DNA of 64,000 bases from Arachidicoccus ginsenosidivorans. GTDB taxonomy: Bacteria; Bacteroidota; Bacteroidia; Chitinophagales; Chitinophagaceae. Location: NCBI RefSeq assembly GCF_007971385.1, contig NZ_CP042434.1, positions 5,518,001 through 5,582,000 on the forward strand. The letters are read 5' to 3'. Under the pieces are notes generated by a model that did not search any database, was not told the DNA's origin, and was given only the letters and a program-made list of their open reading frames with translations. The stretch's first letter is position 1; each line of letters starts with the position of its first letter. Shown here in pieces: positions 39,604-49,279 of the stretch. Both the position numbers and the translations under genes were made by a program.

Positions 39604-42217
39604 TATACGCAAAACCTTAAAAATAATTTTCGGAGATTATTGTCCCGATTTAATCTTAAAAGAAAAATATACTGAATTCTATTTAAGTTTCGATCATTTT
39701 ATTGAATATGCTTTCAGCAACTATATGTGCTATTCCCTTGATGAAATTAGGAATATCTATAAAATGATGAACGATGACTGGTGTTATAATATAAACTCAA
39801 AACAAAGGAATTATTTTCAAATTTTAAATAATTTTACAGAGTCAATTCTAATTGAAGAAAACAATGAGCTTTACGTCATTTTTGAACAACTATTGAAATG
39901 GAGAGATGTATCATTTTATTTAGGTGAAGATATACTAACGACATCTTATTTTGCCAACTTAGATAATTTAACAAAATATGATAGGAAGTTTTTTTCTTGG
40001 AAATCAACAATATTTTCTAACAATTTCCAATTAAATAAAATACTAAAAGAAGGTATTAGTGATAATCACTTTCATCTGAAAGGGTCCGGTCCTGTATTTG
40101 ATATCAATTGGATTAACTTAATGAATCATTCAAACGATCTTAATTTTAATTTAAAAAGTTTCACAAAAGAAATAAACTTAAGAACAAATATTAATAATTC
40201 ACCTAGAAGTTCAAATAAAGAATTATCCGTATTAATATACAAAGCCGCCTACATCCGTTTCAAACTATTTTCCATTATACATAAATGCAACAATAATCTT
40301 GAAATTGAAATAGACAAAGAAAGTAATTCAGACGAATCATTTGATATCATTTTAAAGTCAAATCAATTAAATAACGAAATAGAATTATTACGATTAGAAT
40401 TAGGGCACGAGTTTAAATTTCACGACGACAAGATTATTATAGATTATGCTATCCCCAAAAATATTCACCTTCAAAACTTAAATGACTCATTATTGTTTTT
40501 TGGTGAAAGAAAATTTTTATATGACTGCTTTCAATTAATATATTCCGAAGATTTAAATTTTAAAAGTTACCATTACTTATTCCATGCATATATAAATATA
40601 AAATCACAATTTCGTGCTGAATTGATAGCAGTAAACAAAAAAATTGGATTTGGAAATTTCTTGTTATATCAAAATAGAAAAGAGTCTTTTATAAATGAAT
40701 CATCCATATATTATAACGCATTTATAAACTTGGCAGTAAGAGAAACAAAAAAAAACTGCAACTTATTATCATTGGAGTTACGAATAGCACCAAAGGAGAA
40801 TGCCCAGATATTAGAATCCACAATACAAAAATTCAACAAATTAATTGAAAAAATTTCATTTGCATCTACTCAGTTAAATTTAAACCCTTATGAATTAGAA
40901 AACAATCCTCAGGGCAGCAATACTAACCAGGGAATATATTATGTTCTACATTTTATAAAGGAAAAAGACAAAGAACCAAATAATCTAAATTATCAATCAA
41001 TATATTGTAGGAACTATAAATTAAGAAATAAAATAAAAAGACAAGCAATTGCTATTGGTCGATTTAGGGAAAGCTATTCTTCAAATTCAAAATATTTAAA
41101 AGGCATCGATGCAGCATCAAGTGAATTTGCTGCGCAACCAGAAGTATTTGCACAAGCATTTAGATATATAAAAAATCATAAAGTTAATGGAAAATTTGAC
41201 CATTTAAAGGAGACAATTGAAGCACAAAAAATGTTTGCTACTTATCACGTCGGTGAAGATTTTAATGACATAGTAGATGGTTTAAGAGCAATAGATGATT
41301 GTGTAAATTTTCTAAACTTATATGCAGGTGATAGAATTGGACATGCATTGGCGCTGGGAATTAATGTAGAAGAATATTACTCATTCAAGGAAAATAAAAT
41401 GATCCTTTCATCCCAAACCTTGTTAGATAATATTGTATGGTTATTGTCAAAAATAAGCCAATTTGGAATCGCATCAAATAGAAATGAAGTTAATAGCCTC
41501 GAAGCATTATATGAAAATTTGTATTATGAAATATTCACAAAAAATCTAGATAAAAACAATATCGATTCAGTCAAAAATATACCTTATTCAGTATACTATG
41601 ATTCATACAAATTAAGAGGAGACGATCCATATTTATATTTTGAAAATATAGATAGGAATGTATATGATATAATTAATTTTTCTTATTGGGATAGATGCCG
41701 AATTAATCAATCATTCCCAACGAATAAAAATATTAGGAATAATAGATTAGCAAAATTTATAACCCAACAGTACCATTTTAATGCAAAGGTAAAATTAGCA
41801 GGTGAAGAAATAAAACAATTTAATATAACAACATCATACGTCGAACTAGTCAAAATGGTACAATATCACATGTTGTTTGAGTTCGGAAGAAAGCAAATAA
41901 GTATTGAGACTAATCCTACATCCAATTATTTAATCGGGACATTTCAAAAGTATGCAAATCATCCAATTAAAATCTTTTACAACTTAGGACTAGAAACAGA
42001 CCCAATTGCAATTTCAAAAAGCCCACAAATTAGCGTATCTATAAATACTGACGATCAAGGTATATTTTCTACATCTTTAGAAAATGAATACGCCTTTTTA
42101 GCCATTTCTCTTTTAAAAGAGAGAGATAACGATGGAAAGTTAAAATATAATTCTGCTCAAATTTATGATTGGCTTTATAGGATAATGAAAATGGGAAACA
42201 ACCAAAGTTTTACGTAA
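39596..42217 (+). CDS. rdrB: RADAR adenosine deaminase RdrB
   Basis: This intact 873-residue protein has every metal and catalytic signature of the adenosine-deaminase amidohydrolases, spread over a very long chain. It carries HFHLKGS (H158, H160), YHVGED (H551, E554), RIGHALALG (H583), ETNPTSN (near 770) and INTDDQG (D819, D820). The ~390-residue distance between the first and third motifs is the large insertion of RdrB, unlike the short spacing in housekeeping ADA (about 340 residues in total). RdrB deaminates adenosine-containing substrates (RNA and/or ATP) to inosine forms during phage attack. It is translationally coupled to rdrA. I see no accessory RADAR membrane gene (Csx27-like or SLATT) next to it. 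Confidence 0.87.
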   Translation: MDNIRKTLKIIFGDYCPDLILKEKYTEFYLSFDHFIEYAFSNYMCYSLDEIRNIYKMMNDDWCYNINSKQRNYFQILNNFTESILIEENNELYVIFEQLLKWRDVSFYLGEDILTTSYFANLDNLTKYDRKFFSWKSTIFSNNFQLNKILKEGISDNHFHLKGSGPVFDINWINLMNHSNDLNFNLKSFTKEINLRTNINNSPRSSNKELSVLIYKAAYIRFKLFSIIHKCNNNLEIEIDKESNSDESFDIILKSNQLNNEIELLRLELGHEFKFHDDKIIIDYAIPKNIHLQNLNDSLLFFGERKFLYDCFQLIYSEDLNFKSYHYLFHAYINIKSQFRAELIAVNKKIGFGNFLLYQNRKESFINESSIYYNAFINLAVRETKKNCNLLSLELRIAPKENAQILESTIQKFNKLIEKISFASTQLNLNPYELENNPQGSNTNQGIYYVLHFIKEKDKEPNNLNYQSIYCRNYKLRNKIKRQAIAIGRFRESYSSNSKYLKGIDAASSEFAAQPEVFAQAFRYIKNHKVNGKFDHLKETIEAQKMFATYHVGEDFNDIVDGLRAIDDCVNFLNLYAGDRIGHALALGINVEEYYSFKENKMILSSQTLLDNIVWLLSKISQFGIASNRNEVNSLEALYENLYYEIFTKNLDKNNIDSVKNIPYSVYYDSYKLRGDDPYLYFENIDRNVYDIINFSYWDRCRINQSFPTNKNIRNNRLAKFITQQYHFNAKVKLAGEEIKQFNITTSYVELVKMVQYHMLFEFGRKQISIETNPTSNYLIGTFQKYANHPIKIFYNLGLETDPIAISKSPQISVSINTDDQGIFSTSLENEYAFLAISLLKERDNDGKLKYNSAQIYDWLYRIMKMGNNQSFT

Positions 42218-42611
42218 TGTCAGCAATTCAACTGCTTAAAAAAATATAGGTGGTATATGACATATAGGCCGGTAAAATAATTTAATTTTACGGCTGTGAG
42301 TGGGGAATTTATCCTCCCCTTCCAATAACCTTCAATTTCTTACTATTTATTCTGTTCCTCCAATAAAAATACTGCGACTCTCTTATATTATTAAACTTGC
42401 AAAATTCCCGCACTAACATCCCAGACGGCTTACTTTTTACATCATTGCATCACGATCAATTGACGACATAGTTTTTTATTTGATGCAAAGATATTAAGCT
42501 CGTAAGAACCAAAAAAGACGGCTCAAATCGAATGCTTCAAAGTTACGGTAAATACTGTAAACTATAGACATCTAGTGCCAACCACTGTTATATTTAATGT
42601 AAATCAAATCT
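42218..42611. other. Intergenic region after the RADAR operon
   Basis: It separates the convergent rdrB and WG-repeat genes. It contains the hairpin at 42268-42294 and a weaker one (GGGGA...TCCTCCCC) near 42302-42320. No ORF is supported. Confidence 0.5.
42268..42294 (+). terminator. Hairpin downstream of rdrB
   Basis: GCCG/TAAAAT pairs with ATTTTA/CGGC around AATTT. It lies 50 bp after the rdrB stop and may end the RADAR transcript, but no T-run follows, so it is a terminator only by position. Confidence 0.4.
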
Positions 42612-44657
42612 TTAATCTTCCCAATATTGTTTATTATTTTTGTCAATAAACCCCATATTGTGATTAATATCTACATGAGCGAAGCCATTTTCAAAGCTCG
42701 ATGTACAATCATAAATTAAAGGAATAACTAGATTCCCAAACCGGTCGATAAAGCCACATTTAAAGTCTTTTGAAACGCTGGCTAGGTTTTCCTTAAAATT
42801 CCAGATTTCGTCGTATAATCCAAGTGGGACAATGGTTTCTCCATTAAAATCTTTAATCCCAACTTCATCATGTCGTTGAAATATAATAGACTTTCCATCA
42901 TTATATTTTATTTCACTATAAATTGGCGGAATAATCTGATTTCCTTTATAGTCAATGACTCCCCACCCTTTCGTTTTTAGATATACATTGAATCCCCCCT
43001 CTCTCAACTGAATTGTATCGTATTGACAGGAAATAATTACCTTTCCTTTTAAGTCCATAGCCCCATACTTTTTATTCTTGCATGGCATAATTATACCGTA
43101 CTTATTATTTATATTGAGGCCATCATATTCAAAAGGAACCAAAATCTCTCCCATTAAGTTTATAACTCCATAGAATCCGTTGAGTTGGACAACAGCTAGG
43201 CCAGATTCATCAAAGTTGAAAGCCTTTTCATATTTAATCGGAATTGCAACCTTGCCACTCTTATCGATATAACCAAAGCGGTCATTAAAATCTTTAACCG
43301 CGGCTCTGTTACAATTAAAAGGGTTCGCACTTGCGTATTTAAAAGGAATGACGGTATTGCCTGATTTATCGATGAACCCCCATTTATTCTTAATTTTTGC
43401 AGGCGCAAGTCCCTCCTTAAACTTCAAAAGTGCATCATAAATTAATGGTATAATAGTTTTTCCGGTTCTATCTATAAATCCGAATTGTCCATCAACACTT
43501 ACTAAGGCCAGATCATTACTTTCAAATTGAATTTGACTGTCGTATATATAAGGAATGATTAGGTTGTTTCTTTCATCTTTGAGCCCGTATTTTCCGTCAA
43601 TAGAAATATCAGCACTTTCCCAACCATTTTCAAAATCGATGTGTATGTGACTATCGAAAACGAGAGGCACTAGTAATTCGCCAAATTTATTTGAGACCCC
43701 AAATTTTTTATCCAACTCAACTTTAAAATATCCTTTTTCAAAAATAAGTATACTATCATAAATAAAAGGCAATATAATCGTTCCGTTCTTATCTATAACT
43801 CCGTGTTTTTTATTCAAAATAGCGCAAGCAAATTCTCCGTTAAATTTCCAAACGAGATCGAAAATGCACTCTATTTTCATATCTCCGTTTAAATCACAAA
43901 ACCCCCACTTTATCCCTTTTCGATAAGGGATTAATATTTTCTCTTTTTGGCCGTTTGTGTTTAGAATCAAACTTGGTATTGGTACATCAGGAACTATGTT
44001 GTGCGAAGAATCAGATTCAATCAAATTATCAATCAGTTTTTTAAATATTTGTTCATCTATGATTTGATACAAGTAAGCGTAATAAACTGTATTTAATTCA
44101 CTCTTTCTAGCTTTTAGTAGTTCAGCTTGTTCCGTTCTTCCGACCTTTTTTAATATTTCCCAAAGGAAATTTTGATCGGTATTAGATATGGTATCTATCT
44201 CTTTGATTTTATTTTGAATATGGTTAAATGATAAATCGCATATATTTCTTAGATACTCATAATAATTTTCGAAAATGCTTACATTAAATTGTGATCGCCT
44301 AGATCTGTTCAATATTTTTATCAAAATATCCTTTACTATTAAGTCATCGTATGGCTCCCCACATGCCTTTCGATTAAGCATCCAATCATGCATAAAAATC
44401 ATGCCCCCCATACAGGCAGTTTCGCCCTTTGAAAAGATGAAATACGATTTCGTATTTAGAGTTGTCAAGATAGTGTCACCGACTGGATATTCTTTATTTT
44501 TAATTGTGTGGGCAAAGTAGTTTGAAGTAGCTTGGCATTGATTTACATGCGTTTGGATTTTATTTGCTTTTTCTAATCCCTTTATGTTTTCAAAGTATTT
44601 AATAAAACTTTTTACAATTTCATCACTATTAAGGATATGTATTGGGGTGAGTTCCAT
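42612..44657 (-). CDS. WG-repeat protein (681 aa)
   Basis: The N-terminal ~230 residues are a helical domain I do not recognise. From about 240 to the end are thirteen WG/KWGI-type repeats of roughly 35-40 residues, for example KWGFIDKSGNTVIPFKYA, RFGYIDKSGKVAIPIKYE and CGFIDRFGNLVIPLIYD. They form beta-rich tandem modules likely to bind protein or carbohydrate. No signal peptide is evident, so it may be cytoplasmic. It is convergent with the RADAR operon. WG-repeat proteins are frequent in Bacteroidota accessory regions, but a defence role here would be a guess. It is complete. Confidence 0.85.
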   Translation of the reverse strand: MELTPIHILNSDEIVKSFIKYFENIKGLEKANKIQTHVNQCQATSNYFAHTIKNKEYPVGDTILTTLNTKSYFIFSKGETACMGGMIFMHDWMLNRKACGEPYDDLIVKDILIKILNRSRRSQFNVSIFENYYEYLRNICDLSFNHIQNKIKEIDTISNTDQNFLWEILKKVGRTEQAELLKARKSELNTVYYAYLYQIIDEQIFKKLIDNLIESDSSHNIVPDVPIPSLILNTNGQKEKILIPYRKGIKWGFCDLNGDMKIECIFDLVWKFNGEFACAILNKKHGVIDKNGTIILPFIYDSILIFEKGYFKVELDKKFGVSNKFGELLVPLVFDSHIHIDFENGWESADISIDGKYGLKDERNNLIIPYIYDSQIQFESNDLALVSVDGQFGFIDRTGKTIIPLIYDALLKFKEGLAPAKIKNKWGFIDKSGNTVIPFKYASANPFNCNRAAVKDFNDRFGYIDKSGKVAIPIKYEKAFNFDESGLAVVQLNGFYGVINLMGEILVPFEYDGLNINNKYGIIMPCKNKKYGAMDLKGKVIISCQYDTIQLREGGFNVYLKTKGWGVIDYKGNQIIPPIYSEIKYNDGKSIIFQRHDEVGIKDFNGETIVPLGLYDEIWNFKENLASVSKDFKCGFIDRFGNLVIPLIYDCTSSFENGFAHVDINHNMGFIDKNNKQYWED

Positions 44658-45290
44658 TTTGTGGCATTTATTAGTATTATCATTATAATATAGAGTCTAT
44701 CTTGTTTTGTTAATTCCTATTATCCCTGTCATTGTCTAAGGGCCTTTAAAAGGCCAGCTAATATCCACTTAACGAATTCTTTTGCAATTATTTGCTAAAT
44801 TACATTAAAATCCAATACGAATAGCATTGGGAATAAATTTCATTTTTCCTAATCCGTCTCATTTTGGTATAAACCGTTTGCGCCTAAAAAGTAATGATTT
44901 TCACCACTTATTTCATCACAAAAAAATTTTCCATTCGGTTTATGTGTAAACAAAGAACAACTGGGCGGCACACCTGGACTCAAAATTGCCCAGTATTATT
45001 TTCATGGTTTAATATTTTGACAGGTTTAGATATCAGTCTTTTGCGGTAAGGAGTATTTCAATTTATGTGGCAAAGTAAACATTCGATTTGAGCGGTCTTT
45101 TTCGGTTCGTACATAAAGAACATCGGGTAGAATATTTTTTTCAACATTCTTACCTGGGTAGTTTCTGCCATTTTCAGAAATTGACATAATTTATACGGTA
45201 CAATTCGTGTTAAAATGAGGTTTATTAGTATCTTGAAGAACTCCCATTAAACAAATTATTTTTCATTATTTACCAAAAATTCTTATTTCC
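44658..45290. other. Intergenic region with small coding relics
   Basis: Two minus-strand stretches look like protein debris. One at about 44855-44990 reads ...SLFTHKPNGKFFCDEISGENHYFLGANGLYQNETD and stops. The other is a 53-residue frame at 45187-45026 starting MSISENGRNYPGKNVEKNILPDV. I cannot name a family for either. No promoter or RNA was recognised. Confidence 0.4.
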
Positions 45291-45314
45291 TATAAAAAAA
45301 GGGCACTCGCACTC

Positions 45315-46560
45315 TAGAAGGGACATTATTAAAAAGACTTCTACTGTACTTGCAGGCATTACTATAGTGTCTCGATTTATTTTAGGTGGCAAGGGTTCTT
45401 AGCTCCCAGTGATAAACTAACTAAAGCAGTCATTGGTGTTGGCGGCATGGGGGCAAACCACTTTGGCTATGAAAACACCCCTGTGGTGGCTATATGTGAT
45501 GTGGACAAAAAACATCTGGCCCAAGCAGCAGGCATGCTGAAAAATAAAGTCAAAACCTTTCATGACTACCAGAAACTCATTGAACTGTCGAAGTGGATAT
45601 TGTGCATATCACCACCCCACCCCATTGCCATGGTATTATGACTGTAGATGCCGCGACGGCTGTCAAGGACATTTGGTGTAGAAACCAATGCCCCATTCAA
45701 TTGGGGAAGGTAAAAGGATGATGGAGGCTATGCCTCTTCATGACCGTATCTTCCGACTCAATACCTAGTTTAGGTTCAAGAATATATTCTACAGGATGGG
45801 CACCACTGTAAAGCCTATTAAGAAGTTGGTGGAGAGCGGCCTTTTAGGCTGGCCACTGACGGTTCGGATGGGCAAGCATACCGGCTTTGACTGGAAATTC
45901 TACTGGTTTGGCAAAGAAAACCCGCAACCGCAACCTGTTCTGAAGGAACTTGATTATGACACCTGGCCAGGGCCTGCCCAATTTAAACTTTATAATCAAC
46001 ACAGGGTACATCAGACTTTTAAAGGATACTCGGATTATGATAGTAGGGGTTTGAGTGACATGGGGCAACATTATCTGGATCCCATTCAATACTTTTTAGG
46101 CAAGGATCAGGCCAGCACCATTCTGGTGGAAGTGGATGCGCCCCAACTGCATCCCGATACTGTTGGCACCTGGAGAAGAATTACCTACACCTATGCTGAT
46201 GGTTGCAAAATCATTTTGGATGGTGAGGGTAAAGACACGAATGCGCCCTATATAAAGGGGCCTAAGGGTAAATTATATCCGGGATTCAAATCTGATATCC
46301 CGAACCTGGAACGTAAACTGGCTAATTTCCCTGACCCGGTGTCACAGATCACGACGTTCACTGCATCGGTAAGGTCCAGGCGTCCCTTTGCCCTTAATGA
46401 ACGTAACGGGTATCATTCCTGCACGATTGTCAATATGGGGATGATTGCGTTGAGACTTGGCCGTTCTCTGAGGTTTGACCCCGATAAACAGGAATTTATT
46501 GATGACCAGACAGCAAATATAATGCTTATGCCTGCCATACGCGCTCCTTATACTATTTAA
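45315..46560 (+). pseudogene. Gfo/Idh/MocA-family oxidoreductase, decayed
   Basis: Twin-arginine-like RRDIIKKTS at 45335 opens a Gfo/Idh protein with NAD site IGVGGMGANHFGYEN, AICDVDKKHL, and the C-terminal dehydrogenase domain that is open from 45796 to 46560 (GLSDMGQHYLDPIQYFLG). It is interrupted at several places (a TAG near 45400, shifts near 45590-45650 and 45700-45790) and lacks a clear ATG. Several substitutions (for example IMLMPAIRAPYTI at the end) go beyond single-base homopolymer loss. It belongs to the secreted sugar-oxidoreductase type common in Chitinophagaceae. I judge it a true pseudogene. Confidence 0.75.
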
Positions 46561-46703
46561 GTCATCCTAGGTTCATTTTGGCTTCATCGTGGGCTTCGTG
46601 GCTACATCTTGAATTCACCCAGGCTTCATCTTGAAGTTATTCAATTTATCTATCCTACTAATTATCCTACAAATTTTCTTAACAACAGATTCAACTTACT
46701 TAT

Positions 46704-46995
46704 ATGTTTACACGAAAAAGATGGGCGACTCCACTTGCCTTCTGGCTTATTGGGCTGATTGTCAGTACCGGAACGGTGCAGGCTCAGGTCGAACAAGACC
46801 ACCGGACGACTAGCATTAAAATTGCGGATTTGCTGGCTGCCATGCCAGCCGCGGATTCCGGGTTACTGGTTAAAAATATGCAGCAGACAGAAAACCTGGG
46901 CACTGATGGGATTGTGGCTATGGTAAAGCGACTGGACGTCACTGATCGTGCGGCTAGCGGGCCGCTGCAATACGCTAATGAAGGCTTGTCTATGT
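46704..46995 (+). pseudogene. 5' fragment of a secreted HEAT/DUF-type protein
   Basis: A signal peptide (MFTRKRWATPLAFWL...TVQAQ) is followed by about 70 residues (KIADLLAAMPAADSGLLVKNMQQTENLG...) that resemble the start of secreted HEAT-repeat or DUF1080-associated proteins found beside such oxidoreductases. At about 46995 the homology ends and the DNA is the truncated 3' end of the flotillin gene on the other strand, so the frame runs to a stop at 47039 in foreign sequence. This is a breakpoint of a deletion or rearrangement. Family recognition is tentative. Confidence 0.5.
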
Positions 46996-48280
46996 ACCTG
47001 TGTGCGCACCAGATCAGGCAGTTTTTCGAGCATCAATAGTAAGAAGGCATTATTCGTGTCACCGCCGGCTGCTTTCACTACCTTATCATAGCCTTCTGCC
47101 TGTTTAGACAAAATCTCATACAAACCTTTAGCTTCTGCTTCCATTTTGGCAAAGGTAGCGTCTGCCTCCCCTTTTGCCTGTAACCTGACTTTTTCAGCTT
47201 CGGCTTCTGCATCAATGACCACTTTTTGTTTGGAGATCTCTGCAGGCACGACAATATTCGCATTTTGGGTGGTACGCTCTCTTTCCGCACGGGCGGCTTC
47301 CGCTTTTTGCTCTGCAACATAAGATTCTTGCAAGGCCATGGCCGTCTGCACTTTTTCAGCAGCGGTGGCTAGTTTTAAGGCCTCTGCCTGACGCCCTCTT
47401 CTCTCGGCATCGGAGTCTGCAATGGTAATTTTCGCTTCATTTTCTCCTTTTACCGCCAAAGAATTGGCCAAAGAAGTGGCGATTCTGGCATCTCTGTCTG
47501 CATCGGCCCGGCCAATGGATTCATCTTTGGCCGCCATGGCAATGGCGACCTCTTTATCTTTATTGGTCACCGCTATCTTGACATCCCTGTCCCGAATAAA
47601 CTCGGCAATCTGGATATCCTTTAATCGGTCTGCATCCGCTTTACCGGTTTCCCCTATCTTCTCCTGTTCTGCAACGCTGACCTTAGCTTCATTGATGGCC
47701 TTGGCAGCTGCTTCTTTACCCAAAGCCTCAATATATCCGGATACATCCTTAATATCCGTGAAATTTACATTAATCAGCTTTAAGCCAACCTTTTTTAGTT
47801 CTGTATCGACATTATTAGAGATGTTCTCCAGTAATTTATCCCGGTCAGAATTAATTTCTTCAATGGTCATCATCGCAATGACCAACCGGAGTTGTCCAAA
47901 TAAGATATCCTGGGACATTTCCTGGATCTGTGCCACATTGAGCCCTAAGAGCCTTTCAGCTGCATTACCCATGGTATCCGGTTCCGTACTGATGGCAATG
48001 GTAAAGCGACAGGGCACATCCACCCGGATGTTCTGACGGGAAAGGGCATTAGTTAGGTTCGCTTCAATGGACATGGGCCTTAAATCCAAAAATGCATAAT
48101 CCTGGACCACAGGCCAGATAAAGGCACCACCCCATGAATACATTTGGCAGATTTGCCCCCTGTCCTACCGTAAATTACTAAAATCTTATCCGAGGGGCAG
48201 CGTTTATAACGCGATACTAAAGCCAGAAAGGTGACAAAAATCACCAATACTACTACAATAATCAAGGTAAAACCACCCAT
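46863..48280 (-). CDS. Flotillin-like SPFH protein, frameshifted and C-terminally truncated
   Basis: The protein starts at 48280 with a membrane hairpin (MGGFTLIIVVVLVIFVTFLALV), then an SPFH domain (LVIYGRTGGKSAKCIHG...AFIWPVVQDYAFLDLRPM) and a long Ala/Glu/Lys coiled coil. Frames 48280-48080 and 48143-46863 meet at a G4 run near 48146; an added G restores CIHGGGAFIWPV. Native sequence continues to LEKLPDLVRTQV at about 46995, where it stops matching flotillins. The rest (HRQAFISVLQRPASRT...) is read antisense through the HEAT-type gene fragment. Flotillins organise membrane microdomains and here pair with an NfeD-like gene. The C-terminal loss probably affects oligomerisation. Confidence 0.85.
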
Positions 48281-48298
48281 ATTATATATTTTTTTAAA

Positions 48299-48792
48299 CT
48301 AAATTACTTTTTCTACAATTAAAATAGCGTTTTCGATCTGTAAGACCTTTACATTTGTTCCGGATGTTAGCCTGTTAGCGCCCCTGGTCATGGCATCAAT
48401 CTCATGGGTGGCACCCAGTACACTGATCTGAATCCGACCTTTACCATTCATGTTTGCAGGTATAGGAATATAGACCTGCCCGTTCAACCCTATTAGATTG
48501 TCCATCTAAAAGTATTATCCTCTGAGAGTTTGAGTAATTGGCTAATTAAGAGAAAAAACAACAGGACAAATACGCAACCAACAATAAAGGCTAGCAAAAG
48601 CAAAAGAACACTAGATTCTATAGTATTATAAAATACCACCCTTGTCCAGCCAAACCCTAACAAGAAATTAATGACATTCCTAAAAGAAAACAGCTGAAAT
48701 GGCGCATCCATATGATTCAGGTCAGCACTAAAATCAGCATTCATGCCATCTGTATCAATGCCTCCAATAATAGTAAGTAGGGATTGGATCAC
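48299..48792 (-). CDS. NfeD-like membrane protein, frameshifted
   Basis: Frames 48792-48493 and 48505-48299 overlap. The first has two hydrophobic segments (including SSVLLLLLAFIVGCVFVLLFFLLI). The second is a small OB-fold (LIGLNGQVYIPIPANMNGKGRIQI, LTSGTNVKVLQIENAILIVEKV), as in NfeD C-terminal domains. A single base is missing near 48507-48511 (TTTTAGATGG). NfeD partners normally accompany flotillins, and this gene lies 18 bp upstream of the flotillin start on the same strand. The listed start is a GTG at 48792; a TATTTTTG sequence directly before it could be a -7 box, which would argue for a downstream start. Confidence 0.75.
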
Positions 48793-49279
48793 AAAAATAA
48801 CACTACTAATAATGGCTAAATATCAAAATCCTTTTAAAAGGGGTGGCAAGTTAGTTAAAAAGTCAAGCATACTAATTTGTTTGAAAACAAATATAATGGC
48901 AAAAGGGCATTAAAAAATATAAATTTTCTCATACTAAAATTTATACTACACTGCAATTCTGTTCATTAGCGAGGAGATTGTGAATATGGTATTAGAATCA
49001 CTGGATTAGACAATCACTTAGGATTCCTGGGGACTTCTGAGGATTTCTGGTAATTTTCAGGCTTGCGTCCTGGCTATTTAGACGGGAAGACGTGTTCTGC
49101 CCTCTGTCGAAATCAAGAGTACAGTTAAGATTGCGGTCAAAATTGCCAAATCCGGAAGTAAATTGGCGCCATATACGGAAGTAAATCGACGCCAAATCCA
49201 GAAGTTTGTGAATCTTTGTGGGTATCAATATGTAAAAATGTGAAATAACAAATACATACACAGAATTTCTGATACAACC
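48793..49279. other. Intergenic region with tandem 23-bp repeats
   Basis: The only structure I see is the repeat at 49150-49204. A TATATTTG sequence at 48895-48888 (minus) could serve as a -7 box for the NfeD-flotillin pair. No gene is supported. Confidence 0.45.
49150..49204. repeat. 23-bp tandem repeats, possibly an IS end relic
   Basis: Two full copies (ATCCGGAAGTAAATTGGCGC..., ATACGGAAGTAAATCGACGC...) and a partial third (ATCCAGAAG) follow head to tail. Multiple short repeats of this kind are a feature of IS21-family ends, but no transposase remains, so this link is an inference. Confidence 0.6.

Noticed and set aside
39596-42217. Housekeeping adenosine deaminase
   Set aside because: It is more than twice the usual length, has a ~390-residue insertion between motifs and is coupled to an ATPase gene; this fits RdrB.
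47422-48036. 204-residue plus-strand open frame
   Set aside because: It is the antisense shadow of the flotillin coiled coil; the Ser/Ala-rich translation follows from Ala/Glu codons on the other strand.
49150-49204. CRISPR-like repeats
   Set aside because: The units are directly adjacent with no spacers, so this is a tandem repeat and not a CRISPR array. No cas genes are present.
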